A stretch of 64,000 nt of DNA from Diplonema papillatum (GCA_030068145.1 JAPJBO010000735.1:1-64000), one strand, 5' to 3'. Positions 30,901 through 42,560 are shown, numbered from the stretch's first letter. Notes: generated from the letters alone by a model not told the origin. Program-made: numbers and translations.

Positions 30901-33104
30901 ATTGGATGAGGGGATCCCACGGGATCTGGCTAATAGGATTGATTGTGGTCTCTTTTGGCCTGCTTCCTTTAGTCGGGCCTCCAGGTTGATTGTGGTCTCT
31001 TTTGGCCTGCTCCTGTGCCCAAGCCCGCACACGCCGGCTCCCAGGTTGATTGTGGTCTCTTTTGGCCTGCTCCTGACGAGATCCCACGGGATCTGGCTAA
31101 TAGGATTGATTGTGGTCTCTTTTGGCCTGCTTCCTTTAGTCGGGCCTCCAGGTTGATTGTGGTCTCTTTTGGCCTGCTCCTGACGAGATCCCACGGGATC
31201 TGGCTAATAGGATTGATTGTGGTCTCTTTTGGCCTGCTTCCTTTAGTCGGGCCTCCAGGTTGATTGTGGTCTCTTTTGGCCTGCTCCTGTGCCCAAGCCC
31301 GCACACGCCGGCTCCCAGGTTGATTGTGGTCTCTTTTGGCCTGCTCCTGACGAGATCCCACGGGATCTGGCTAATAGGATTGATTGTGGTCTCTTTTGGC
31401 CTGCTTCCTTTAGTCGGGCCGCCAGGTTGATAGTGGTCTCTTTTGGCCTGCTCCTGCGCCCGAGCCTAGGCGCGGCTCTGCTTCCAGGTATTGTGCCCAG
31501 GTGTTGAGGTTTCTTTTTATCTCTGTATGAATCGGCTGAGTTTCTCCGGGGACTTCACACAAGGCGGCCGTTGCGAGGTATGGCTTCAGATTCCTACCAG
31601 GAAGGAGGGAATGTCAATGATGTCGCTCGGGCAGTTCTCGGAAGGCAGGGTTTCGGCGGTCGGACGGCACGACGAACGTCTTTGAGGCGCTGGGTTCGCT
31701 CGAGGGGTGGCAGCAGGGCGTGGCGGACCTCCAGTACAAGAGGATCCGCCAGGTTGCCGACGAGGAGTGGTCCGGGGCGGAGAGTTCGACTGTCGCCAAG
31801 AGGCGCAGGGTGCTGCGTTCTTGGTTAAACCTCGAAAACCGAAAAAAACCGGGAAGTAAAAGAGTTCCTCGAAGACTTTGCGCTGAAACACGGGCCGGCA
31901 CGACACGTCGCGAGCCCTGTGTGCGACGACTCGCTCGCTGCCAGATGGTCATCGCGACGTATTCGGTCCGAGAAGCTCGGCTCCGAAATAGCCGATATGA
32001 GAAAATGTGGACACTATCGAGAGTTTTATTTGGTAGTTTAATGTCAGCTAATTTCGTGTAAAGCCCCGGCAGGGAACGAAATTTACCAAACAGGAACGCT
32101 GAATCTTTTCTTACCTAGTTTGGTTCATTTCGGGAACTGTCGCTTTCCGGAACTGACCTCCTTATTTCGAAACAGCGTCGAACACGCGATTGGATGAGGG
32201 GATCCCACGGGATCTGGCTAATAGGATTGATTGTGGTCTCTTTTGGCCTGCTTCCTTTAGTCGGGCCTCCAGGTTGATTGTGGTCTCTTTTGGCCTGCTC
32301 CTGTGCCCAAGCCCGCACACGCCGGCTCCCAGGTTGATTGTGGTCTCTTTTGGCCTGCTCCTGACGAGATCCCACGGGATCTGGCTAATAGGATTGATTG
32401 TGGTCTCTTTTGGCCTGCTTCCTTTAGTCGGGCCTCCAGGTTGATTGTGGTCTCTTTTGGCCTGCTCCTGACGAGATCCCACGGGATCTGGCTAATAGGA
32501 TTGATTGTGGTCTCTTTTGGCCTGCTTCCTTTAGTCGGGCCTCCAGGTTGATTGTGGTCTCTTTTGGCCTGCTCCTGTGCCCAAGCCCGCACACGCCGGC
32601 TCCCAGGTTGATTGTGGTCTCTTTTGGCCTGCTCCTGACGAGATCCCACGGGATCTGGCTAATAGGATTGATTGTGGTCTCTTTTGGCCTGCTTCCTTTA
32701 GTCGGGCCGCCAGGTTGATAGTGGTCTCTTTTGGCCTGCTCCTGCGCCCGAGCCTAGGCGCGGCTCTGCTTCCAGGTATTGTGCCCAGGTGTTGAGGTTT
32801 CTTTTTATCTCTGTATGAATCGGCTGAGTTTCTCCGGGGACTTCACACAAGGCGGCCGTTGCGAGGTATGGCTTCAGATTCCTACCAGGAAGGAGGGAAT
32901 GTCAATGATGTCGCTCGGGCAGTTCTCGGAAGGCAGGGTTTCGGCGGTCGGACGGCACGACGAACGTCTTTGAGGCGCTGGGTTCGCTCGAGGGGTGGCA
33001 GCAGGGCGTGGCGGACCTCCAGTACAAGAGGATCCGCCAGGTTGCCGACGAGGAGTGGTCCGGGGCGGAGAGTTCGACTGTCGCCAAGAGGCGCAGGGTG
33101 CTGC
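27953..33104 (+). repeat. Exactly four tandem copies of a 1288-bp unit
   Basis: Units start at 27953, 29241, 30529 and 31817, each with GTTCTTGGTTAAACC, and the array ends at 33104. The copies look identical apart from the outer boundaries. Each unit contains ten copies of GGTCTCTTTTGGCCTGCT at about 52 to 60 bp spacing, then the start of element B's first frame (GAGGTATGGCTTCAG) and about 230 bp of it. The beginning of the unit looks like the end of a coding region. So the unit seems to join a 3' and a 5' end of a retroelement. Either a very recent amplification or an assembly effect. Confidence 0.9.
28366..28890 (+). repeat. Inner minisatellite of the 1288-bp unit (first copy)
   Basis: Ten repeats of TTGATTGTGGTCTCTTTTGG with spacers of three types (GTCGGGCCTCC, CCCGCACACGCCGG, CGAGATCCCACGG). 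The same block recurs at 29654, 30942 and 32230, giving 40 repeats in all. No protein-like content. Confidence 0.85.
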
Positions 33105-35730
33105 ATGTTGTCGTCTACGAGGCATGGGCGGCCGGTCTGTACGACGACGATGAACCGGCCGGTTTTGTGTCGACCGCCGCGATCCTCACCGGTCTCACAT
33201 ACGGCTCCCTCTTGGAGTGCGCCATGATGGACGGGATCGACGGCATGCCTTCCGAAGTGCCGGTCAAGTTCCGCTCCGCGGCGAAGAAATGGTTTCGTTG
33301 CAGCGAACAGCGTGAGAAGGAGAGGGACGCCCGGCGCGACGACCAGAGGGCCGCCCGCGCGAAGGACCAGCCTCTGTCCATACTTGACGTTGCGGATCAA
33401 GTAGCCGTCTATGGCCTGGTGCACCTGCCCAAGGCGCTGACCCCTAGCCATACCGATCTGAACTCATTCCAGAGGAGGGTCGAGAGAGAGCCTGACGTGG
33501 CGCTTCCTTACGTTGACATCTCTAAGGACCCGTACACGCCTGCCACTGCAGGGTGGACATCGCGAGGCCCCGTGCCTTTTGTGCACACCGTGTGTGCTCT
33601 GCATAGGTTCCTCGTTATTGCGAGCCTCACAGGGGCATTTGGGACCCAGCCCTGGCCGGTCATCTTCGGATACCCGGCTCTGGTAGGCGATCTTGCAGCT
33701 AAGTTTGGCTGTGCCGTGGCGCGTGAGTATGATGAGAAGGTCAGGCGAAGTTTTGCGAGCGTGAGGAGGGCTGCACCGCGGACTCCGCTCCTGATCGAGG
33801 CTGTCGAGCGACTCCTGACCCTGGGGAAACTGTGATGAGTCTCCATCTGAAAGCATGCGCAGCGGACTCCGGAGAGCGCCCGGGCCTTCCCCAAGCACAG
33901 CAAGAACGCAAGTCCCCTCTTGCTGCTCGACTCGGACCGTCCCGATCACGACCGGCAGCTCAGCCGAGGGACCAAGCCCGCGGGCATGATCGTAAGCGGA
34001 ACGGCTCAAGGCCCGAAGAAGATGCTTTACTGAAGAGGTCGAAGACGGGCAATTGACTCCCAAGTGACATGACATCTTCCCCTTCCCCTGCTCCACTCCT
34101 ATCAACCGACCCCGGCCATTGTTTCAAGGAATCAAGTCATCACCATCAGCCGAGTCATCGGTACCATACCCGACTCGGCTCTGCCGTGTCTGTTAGTCAG
34201 CAAGAGGGCGTCTTCGGAATTCCACCATCACACCACCATCAACCGAGTCATCGGCACCATACCCGACTCGGCTCTGCCGCGTCTGTTAGTCAGCAAGAGG
34301 GCGTCTTCGGAATTCCACCATCACACCACCATCAACCGAGTCATCGGCACCATACCCGACTCGGCTCTGCCGCGTCTGTTGATCAGCAAGAGGGCGTCTT
34401 CGGAACTCTATCATCACACCACCATCAGCCGAGTCATCGGCACCATACCCGACTCGGCTCTGCCGTTTCTGTTAATCAGCAAGAGGGCGTCTTCGGAATC
34501 CCACCATCACGCAGCCGTTTGTCGCCCGGCGAGATTCAGGATGTTCTGAAGAGGCACTCCTTCACCGAGAAAGCTCTCGACGCCATGCCAGCGGTGAAGG
34601 AGATGCCCCAGCTCGATGGCGAAATGGAGGCCGCAATCAGTTATTCCTCGGCAACACCGGTTCATGAGGCGCAGCGTATGCGCTCACAGTTCTTGGCTCG
34701 CTGGAGGAAGGGCCTGCGACGATGGTCGCATGGCACTGGTGAACAAGTCCGTCCACATGTCGACGCCGGTGAAGTTGGACACGACGGATGTGTACGTGGA
34801 GGTGGCCAGGCGGGTGGCTTTCGGAGCACTGGAAAGCGACCCCGCCGCCACGTTCCGGTCTGTGGGTCTGGACCACAAGGACGCGTACCGCCAGTTGCGC
34901 GCCAGGAACGACAGGCTGTGCAGGTGCGTCGTCGTGGAGAACCCTGAGGATGGTGAGGTGGCGTACTTCCGGATGGAGCGGCTATCCTTCGGCGAGACAG
35001 CGGCTGTCGTGCACTACAACGCTTTCGCACGGATCCTGGCGAGGGTGGTCCGCCGCGGGCTCCGGCTTCCGTTGTGCCAGTATTACGACGACTTCGCCGC
35101 CCCGACCCTGGCCTCGGACGATCGGGCGCTGACTGACGTCCTGGAACTTCTCCAGGACATTCTTCGGACGTCATTCAACGAGGAGAAGACGTCGGCAAAC
35201 AACTACTTTCGCCATCTCGGCTTGATGTTTACCATCAAAACGGAAGCAGTGAGGTCGGAATCTCAGGGCCCAGGAGGCAGGGTCTCATTCACATGCTGGA
35301 GGGAATCCTGAGCCGCGATTCCTTGTCGCCGGGGGAGGCTGCGTCGTTGGCAGGGAGGCTCGCCTTCGCGACTTCGGCGCTCTTCGGCAGGATTGGCCGC
35401 GTGCCACTCCAGCCGATCTACAGGCGCTCCAATGCGTCATCGACTTTTGCAGGGTTCAAGTTAGGTGTCGATCTTCGAGCATCCGTGAGATGGTGGGCAA
35501 GAACGCTGGCCGCAGGAGAGTTGTGTTTCAGAAGATCTGTGCCCCTTCGTCCAGTGCAGCCCGGCGTAGGCACCAGATATGTGCCTGGGCGGATATTCCA
35601 TTTAAGGGTCTACGACCCAGGAGAAGGGACGTAGAACAACGGATCGTCGATGGAGCGATCGCGGATGTGCTCGGGGGCAGTCTGTCCGGCCTGGTAGGCG
35701 CTTCCGCGTCGCCTGAGCCGTGAGAGGAGG
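32870..35730 (+). mobile_element. Fossil DIRS-like retroelement B (gag-like, reverse transcriptase)
   Basis: Parts: a first frame (about 32872-33835) with no clear domain; a short basic frame overlapping its end (33832-34056); and a reverse transcriptase region at about 34100-35640 with VGLDHKDAYRQL (DIRS-type palm motif), QYYDDFAAP (catalytic YxDD), NNYFRHLGLMF and the following thumb-like RLAFATSALFGRIGRVPL. A clear RNase H domain was not recognised. No recombinase lies in this part. It begins inside the last 1288-bp unit. The element is broken by several interruptions. The identical units upstream suggest recent activity of the array, not necessarily of this copy. Confidence 0.7.
34151..34522 (+). 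repeat. Four in-frame 93-bp repeats inside element B
   Basis: Units start at 34151, 34244, 34337 and 34430 and encode 31-residue repeats with PSHRHHTRLGSAASV and QQEGVFGIPPS. They lie just before the reverse transcriptase region. The period of 93 keeps the frame open. His-rich, function unknown. Confidence 0.85.
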
Positions 35731-36110
35731 AAAGAGAAGACGCAGGGCATCTGCGGCGTTCCTTTCGTTCGTTCTCACGCCAAGGTCCATTGGGATACGT
35801 GCCATTGGGTAAATCCCACTAGACATGCGAGGTGAGCGGCCCCGACGGCCAGCATTCGCAAGCTGTTGCGCCCGCCAGTGCTTAGAGTGTCGGACAACTG
35901 TCGTGGTTGTTGCCGCCGCGCAAGCCGCCACCGTTTGGCCACGGCTCGCACGCGCAGCCTCGCAGGGAGACTTCGCCGGTCGGCTCTGTCCCATAGCTTG
36001 GTGGGCCAGTTAAGGGCCGTAACCGTTAGAGAACTGTTTGTCGGAAGAGCGCATTAAACATACGTTAAATTAGCGGAATGAGAAGGGAACCACGGCTCCG
36101 AGTGACCCAT
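35731..36110. other. Sequence between element B and the next inverted-repeat region
   Basis: No gene recognised. 35860-35940 faintly resembles the LINE cysteine-motif region (GCCGCGCAAGCCGCCACC against GCCGCTCAAGCGGCCACC) but is too short to call. Confidence 0.4.
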
Positions 36111-36310
36111 CTCGAGGGAGGTAATTTAGAGACAAAACCATATCGGAAGCACTTAAGTGGGGAAAATATTTATCGGAACGTTTCCGATAAATATTTTTTG
36201 TTTCCGATAAATATTTTTTGTTTCCGATAATGGTGTGATCCATATGCCCGGTGCAAACCCGGCACAAAACCGGCACAAACCCGGAAAAACTCAAGGAGGG
36301 TCCGATTTTT

Positions 36311-37850
36311 TATTTTGCACCAACCCTTCAGGTTATGGCAGGTGCTCGCTGCAATCAAGCTAAACCGACTGCACCAGGGTCCTGTCGAGTAAAAACCAAC
36401 ACCAATTAATATGTAAGGCGGCACCGAAAGTGTAGGTCCACCGCAGAAGGTACCCGGAATGCTTTGCCATTGCAGCGCTGAATGCACATCGCTGACAGAC
36501 AGGAACCACTATTTTCCAAAGCCTCCAGAGGGCAAGCCCGGTTGTGCTTGACACAACGGACTACAACCGACCACCAGCCAGCAATTGCCTCAAACTCCCC
36601 CGATACTACGGGAACCGAGGAGCCTAGTACAAGCAGATTAACCCTCTGCCCTCGCTGTTTCCAAATGAAGCATCATTTCCAAATTCGTGTGTCATGCTGG
36701 CTCTTGCCGGATGCTAGCGAGCGAGCGTTACTTCACCACCGCGCCGTAGCCTCCCTTGTGCCCTGGGTTCCATGATTGGCTGTTCTCGGCCGGTATGCCC
36801 GAGTCGGTGTTTCCTCGTCTTTACACTTCTTCTTCAATTGTTTAACCCCAACGTCCGGGTCTGCCACTGGTGCGGCCCCGTTTCTCCGCTCCTCTGTCTC
36901 TTCTGCTTCACCTCATGCTTCCATCCGGGCCTGCCTGCGCTTCCAGTCCGCTGGGTATTGTTCCTGGGGGTATCTTCCATTTCGGGTCCCCGTTTTCGAG
37001 CGACCTGCCTGAGGTACGGCACGCTCTCTCGCTTGCCATCTTGCCTGCTCGCAGAACGGCCTCGAATGCCTGCATTTACGGCACTCATCGTCTGCATCGA
37101 TGTTCTGCATCCGCGGTACGTGCTTACTTTTCAGTCGACAACTACTGCTCCCGACACATTGAGCTAATGCTAACTCCACTGCAGAACTGTCTCTGCTAAT
37201 TACGTGACGCTTGTTTGCACGCAGTTGCGCGTCCACGAACGCCACGCACCCATGCTCGGTAGCCATTCCTCCCAGCTGCCGGGGTTGTTGGTACCCGCAT
37301 TTCGGAGTGCATCAAACCCCTGCAGAGCTCAAACAGCGGCTTGGTCAGCCACAGTTTGAAAGGATGCGGAACCAAAGGTAGCAGTCTGCTCAGGCCATCT
37401 TAAGCCATCCGACAGCACCTTCTAGGCGAGGGAAAACCGGTTGTACTTGATGGGCGGGGAACCCGCCCGTCCGAACCGCTTGTTGCCGACTTCTGTTCCG
37501 ATGGCACAGCCGAGCGGGTTGAGCGTGGGAACTTCTGTCCCTCGTTCTGATCCGATGGAGATGCTGCTTCTCTTTCCGTTTTCCAAGCTACAGAAGGGGC
37601 CTCAAACCGACAAAATGAACGGTCACACGGAGACCCTAAAACCCCGGTATTTCAAGCGAGCTTTAACTCTAAAATATTCACGATACCGAAGCCCATGGCT
37701 GAACATAACAGAAGGGCGAGGGACCGCAAAGAGCGGGACAAACCCCCACGAGCACCAGACGATCATGAAACGTGGCAAAATCCACCGCGAAGCCTGAAAT
37801 CTCCACGACCAAGGGTGCTAGCGGGTGCTGGGGAGACAAAAATAAAAAAC
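36311..37850. other. No gene recognised
   Basis: Mixed sequence with no protein-like frame. 36236-36300 holds copies of ACAAACCCGGC, also found at 37860-37910. 37619-37676 is half of repeat R8 (GGTCACACGGAGACCCTAAA). Confidence 0.4.
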
Positions 37851-37959
37851 CCGGACCCCCCCCCCGGTACAAACCCGGCACAAACCCGGCACAAACCCGG
37901 AAAAACTCCAGGGTGGATCACACCAATGATAAATATTTTTTTTGTTTCCGATAAGGGTA

Positions 37960-39621
37960 GGCGGTTTTTTTTTTTTGGCCCATGTCCGCGCGCGCGTAAA
38001 TTTTTGGGAACCCCCGGAAAAAAAAAACTTTTGCCAAAAAAAAACTTTTGGGATCTGTGCATTGGAACCGGTCGTGAGAGCGACTGCAGGCGTAGTCACG
38101 AGCGTGTCCGGCTCGCGAAAAGTCGAAAACCTGTTCATCACACCGATACTTCACGGCGATGCAAATCGCGTAGACTTTGTTTACCTCAGTGTGTATTGAC
38201 TTTGAAGCTGACTATGCCCGGTGCTGGGTTGGTGCGCTGGGCAAGCAATATCGTGCTACTTTGACGTTGGTGTCAATCTAAACAGCAAGATTTGCGTAGC
38301 TCCTGCTGGACGCAGTCGAAGCACGCGGGATACAAGCACAGCCTCAGCCTCGAAAGTGTGCGCGGTTTTACCGGCAAGGCATGTCGGGAGGTTTTGCCAC
38401 TGTGGTGCGATTATCACACAGAACCAGTCCGGGGCAGTGCACGCGTCTATGCCTTCCGACGCCTCAAGCAGCTACTAGTATCTGAGACTCGACTGAGGAG
38501 GCATGAAAAGGACGCGGGGCAAGCGATGCGTTCACGGTGCTTGCGACTTAGTGCACTTGACCGGCGGCAATGCCTTGTGCCGCGGTATATTTGCGAAGAA
38601 AACGGCACTCGTCGCCTGACAGTCTAGACCGCACATCCCTGAGCATAACTGCCTTCGTTGCACACGGCGTCTAACCAATTGCCGTGTGCTAGAAGCACCT
38701 GCCCTCCGTGCGGATGTCGAGACATCAATGGTCTCTTTCGATGTGGGTGAGGTACATCTTGTGAGTCCGGCGCCGTTTGCTACGCATCAGAAGGTGGCCA
38801 CTGGCTAAAGCTTGCTGACAGGAGGGTCGGCAGAGTACCGACAAACTCCGTTTACACCAAGCAGGGCATCTTTGTGTACTCGGGTAATATTGACAAAGCC
38901 ACTACACCCGAAGTGACGGTGTCGACGTCCGCCTTTGGGGGTTTCAACAGCAGACCGCCGCAGAAGCCGCGAGAGCAACCATCCTTGCACAAGGTGGAGG
39001 AAAGCAGAAGTTGAAGTTCACCATACTATCTGCGGGTAGCTGGCGCTTATTCTCGCCGATGGAAATGCCACCGACCAGCCGTCAGTAGGCTCTCGCACGG
39101 TGGTTCGGTAGGACCGTGACATCGCAATGGGGCATGTCAGAAGAGAGATAAGAGATTGACGGACACCCGCGCAATCGACAGTCCTCTGGGTCACTGCTTT
39201 ATTGTTCGCAGCGTACCCAGCGAACCGCGATCTCGAGTTCAAACCCGAGTGTTTTTTCTCCTGTGGCATCGTCTATCATCTGCAGCCTCCGACTATGGAA
39301 GGTTTTGTCGAAACGCACCCCGCGCGGCGTTCAGGACTGTTGAACTCTAGACTGCCACCCCAACCCCTCGGACACATCAAGTGCATCTTCACACTCACCT
39401 TTGAGCTCATCGTCCAGAAATTCTACCAACAACGGGCACAAAAGTGCCAACAGCGGACTGGCCAGTAGTATAGCCGGCACATATGGTGTGACATCCAGTA
39501 GCAGAAAGTCTTGTGGCAAAAGTTTTTTTTTTTCTGAAAAGTTTTTTTTTTGCGCGCGCGCGCGTAAATTTCTGTGGGCCGACGGACATGGGCCAAAAAA
39601 GAAAAACCGCCTACCCTAAAT
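37960..39621. mobile_element. Inner foldback element with AT-run and CG-run arms
   Basis: 37960-38052 and 39513-39621 are inverted copies: GGGTAGGCGG, a T run, GGCCCATGTCCG, (CG)n, TAAATTT, then A runs with CTTTTGCC. The 1.46-kb interior has interrupted frames with some protein-like stretches (ARCWVGALGKQYRATLTLV near 38217-38275) but no family I recognise. Confidence 0.5.
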
Positions 39622-39778
39622 AGTTTTTTTTGTTTCCGATAAATATTTTTTGTTTCCGATAAATATTTTTCTGTTTCCGATAAATATTTTTTTGTTTCCG
39701 ATAAATATTTTTTTGTTTCCGATAAATATTTTTTTGTTTCCGATAAATATTTTTTTGTTTCCGATAAATATTTTTGAT
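39620..39778 (+). repeat. GTTTCCGATAAATATTTTTT array
   Basis: About eight units of 20 to 22 bp. The reverse-complement array lies at 41745-41893 and a short one at 36176-36230. Confidence 0.9.
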
Positions 39779-39786
39779 ACGGGTTC

Positions 39787-40463
39787 CTGGGGACTACTGG
39801 GGGGTCAAATACAATAGGTATAATATTGTATTTGCTGGGGGAGGATAGAGAAAACCGGGTTTTCAAAAAGTCCGAATTTCGACACATCAAATACAATTAT
39901 ACTGGTTTTGGGTTTTGGGCCACCTTGGGGGTTAACAATGGAGGAAATTTGGCAAAAACGTTGCGGGACGGAAAGAGCTATATCTGGCATGTATCGGCAC
40001 CTTTTCTACACTCGATATAGCCTAAAATCTGACCCCCAGGTGGCACTTCAGACTTTGGAAAAACCACTCCGCCAGGAATCGAACCAGCACCCTCAGCACC
40101 ACATGTGGGTGTGGGAACCGCTGGACCACGTGCTAAAAAAAAGCGGGCCATTTCTATTCGGGTTCGGGTGGTTTTCAGAAATTATTGAATCCGAATCTGA
40201 GGAAAATGCCATCGACAGCGAAATCAAGCTGTAAGATTGGACTCCCGGCTTCAGGAGCGTTCCACATTGAACTTCTCTCGAAAAAGAAGCTGCTCTCGAG
40301 TGGGGAAGCCCGTGGAAACCCCTGCAAACCCCCACTGAGGACAAATAATATTGTATTCCAAGACTATGCTCACCAAAACCCCCTTTTCAGCGTACCTATT
40401 GTATTTGCCAATAATATTGTATTTGACTACCTACAGTATTTGACCCCCCCCAGTAGTCCCCAG
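39787..40463. mobile_element. Inverted-repeat element, 677 bp, with a tRNA-like stretch
   Basis: The ends match as inverted repeats: CTGGGGACTACTGGGG at 39787 and CCCCAGTAGTCCCCAG ending at 40463, with further similarity (GGTCAAATAC, AATATTGTATTTG) inward. On the - strand, 40064-40134 resembles a tRNA: GTGGTCCAGCGGTT (box A-like) and GGTTCGATTCC (box B), 71 nt apart overall. The acceptor stem does not pair, so it is a tRNA relic or a pol III promoter. Confidence 0.6.
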
Positions 40464-41159
40464 TGCGAAATGTGCCCAAGGGGAGTCCCATTGGGCAAGC
40501 AATTTCATTGGATTTTGCGAGGACCCTAAGTAATCCGGAGCCAGTGTGATAGACCTCTGTGATGTGGGCCGCTTCACTGCTCGTCTGCATGTGGACTGCT
40601 CTGTACCTGTGCCCTTCTCCGCGCTTGCAGCTTTTCAAGCCGGCCACGCCTGCTTTCCCTTTTCTGTCTTTCGACCTCGGTGATCCCTCGCGGGCGTCCT
40701 GCTGTGCCATCTGAATCTCCTCGCCTTCCTTCCTGGTTTGCTTGGCACCCTCTGCTCGCGCAGCTTGCGGCGCGGGTCTCTTCAGAGCCGGTCGTCTTCG
40801 TGTGCGCTGTTCTGTCATCGCTTGCCTTTGTTGCCGATTTCTGCAACAAAGGCAGTTTTGGCCCGTGAAATGGGCTAGTCTTTATTGTGTGAGTGCTTTT
40901 GTCTCCAGGATTGCAATGAGGCTGACGCGGAAAATCCTACCGTCCGACATGGCACAAGTCAAGGGAAACAAATATTTTACGGGAACTAGTATGCACGGCA
41001 GCCCCGATACTACTAAGCCCCGTTGGCATATTTACACTCCATGACTGCCTCGATGGCACTAAATCCGTAGTCGTGGTTAGACATTTTCAGGTAGGATGTT
41101 ACCTGGTCAGGACCGCATGCAGTTTTGTCGTATTGGAGCCGCATAGGACCCGGATGAAG
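40464..41159. other. No gene recognised
   Basis: Frames here lack protein character. On the - strand, 40574-40849 is basic and low-complexity. No repeat family is evident apart from AAATGTGCCCAAGGGG, similar to 48165-48180. Confidence 0.4.
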
Positions 41160-41620
41160 TCGTTGCGAATACACACAACAGATCAACGGAGGGTAGAACT
41201 GGGGAACATGCAGATCAGACGGAAGTAGAATGTGCAAACTTATCCTTTTCTTGACTTACTATGCCGTTCTGAAAGCTGTTGAGGGGCCCCTACGTAGGTT
41301 CTCGCATGATTCGTTCGCCTTTGTAACACTATCCGTTTGAAGTAAGCTTTGCAGTTGTGTTCTTGCAATATCTAGCCGAATGGTGGGTGGCGGATTTCCG
41401 CGCTCGTGCGCAAGACGCAGTTTTACTGCAACGGCAGTGCAAGCCGAACCCGGTTCGTGACCTTTGTCGCGGTGAAGTGGTACAAAGTCTTCAGCTTTCA
41501 GATCCGGATACTGCTCAATGCAACCAGATAGTTAGATGCCACCACTTTACCTTTAGCCATACTACAACTCACTTGATGGATACCCGTGTGCTGCATTCGA
41601 AAAGGTTTGCGTATCTGGTG
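41160..41620 (+). repeat. Dispersed repeat R5, copy 2
   Basis: Matches 10888-11313 (TGCCGTTCTGAAAGCTG, TTCTCGCATGATTCGTTCGC, CAAGCCGAACCCGGTTCG) without the G-rich arrays. It contains about 25 extra bases near 41540. Confidence 0.75.
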
Positions 41621-41965
41621 TTGAAAATTGAACAGCCTTTGCTTGGGAGGCTTTCGACCCGAAACTAGATAGAAAACCGATCGTATTTGGCTTCGTCGCG
41701 GTCGTCCACGGGACGAAGTAGGTGAACCTACTGTCAAAGTGATCAATACTTATCGGAAACAGAAAAATATTTATCGGAAACAAGAAAATATGTATTGGAA
41801 ACAGAAAAATATTTATCGGAAACAAAAAATATTTATCGGAAACAAAAAAAATATTTATCGGAAACAAAAAAAATATTTATCGGAAACAGTTTCCGATAAA
41901 TATTTTCCCGACTTAAGTGCTTCCCTTATGGTTTTCTCCGTTTAATTTATCTTTGTGAGCGGGAC

Positions 41966-42560
41966 CAGTGCTCCCGCTAACCTCACTTTCGGTGAGGAAT
42001 TCAAAAACCTGTTTGTGGCTTGTTTTTTTTTTTGGTGCCCCCAATTTTTTTACCCCCGTGTTGTGCAGGTTATTAGCTTCGTTTTTGCCTTGGGTTCCCG
42101 ACCAACTTCATTTGCCGCTCTGAGACCGAGAAGCTTTTCTCCAGGGGGCTTTGCCCCCCGGCGAACGGTACGGTACAGGTGGAGAAAGTTTGCACTTCTC
42201 AGTCTGTTTGTCACAATAAACACTGCACATTCCTGGAGGCAACAGCCCATTTCAAATTCAATCACCACTCGATACTGCGTGCTGGTAAATCATTGGCAGT
42301 AGTAGACGCAGACCAGAGATCACGTGGAACAAGGGAGAGAATCTGTCAAGAAATCCGGGGCTGCTTCTGATCCTCGACTCCAGCCCCCCTGTGGCAGCCC
42401 CAGACTTCTGCCCGCCAGCCCACGAGTAGACTATGATGCAGTGCTTTGGCTACACGATACCACCGACGGGAAAAAGGTGAGGAATTCCTCACCCTCTTTT
42501 TTCGAGCCTCTTTTTTTTTTTTGAGGAATTCCTCGCACTTTTTCGTTAGCGGGAGCACTG
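41966..42560. mobile_element. hAT-like non-autonomous element 1
   Basis: Begins CAGTGCTCCCGCTAAC and ends GTTAGCGGGAGCACTG. It is flanked by a perfect 8-bp target duplication, AGCGGGAC (41958-41965 and 42561-42568). CAGTG ends with 8-bp duplications are the hAT hallmark. The interior (42018-42530) is found inverted in the larger relative at 58806-60080. No transposase. Confidence 0.88.

Larger units (their letters stand above)
36119..41950. mobile_element. Region bounded by inverted arms with TTTCCGATAAATATT arrays
   Basis: 36119-36230 and 41745-41950 are imperfect inverted repeats: both contain GGAAGCACTTAAGT and AAAATATTTATCGGAA, each followed inward by tandem TTTCCGATAAATATT. A third array lies at 39620-39778. 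The 5.8-kb interior has no clear gene and includes further elements (37855-39621, 39787-40463, 41160-41620). It may be one large foldback element with insertions, or two separate elements. Confidence 0.5.

Noticed and set aside
28326-32795. Regularly spaced repeats that might suggest a CRISPR array
   Set aside because: Spacers are only three recurring types, the host is eukaryotic, and the block is a minisatellite inside a larger tandem unit.
35825-36020. Fourth LINE cysteine-motif fragment
   Set aside because: The match is under 60 bp with gaps and there is no (CTA)n tail.
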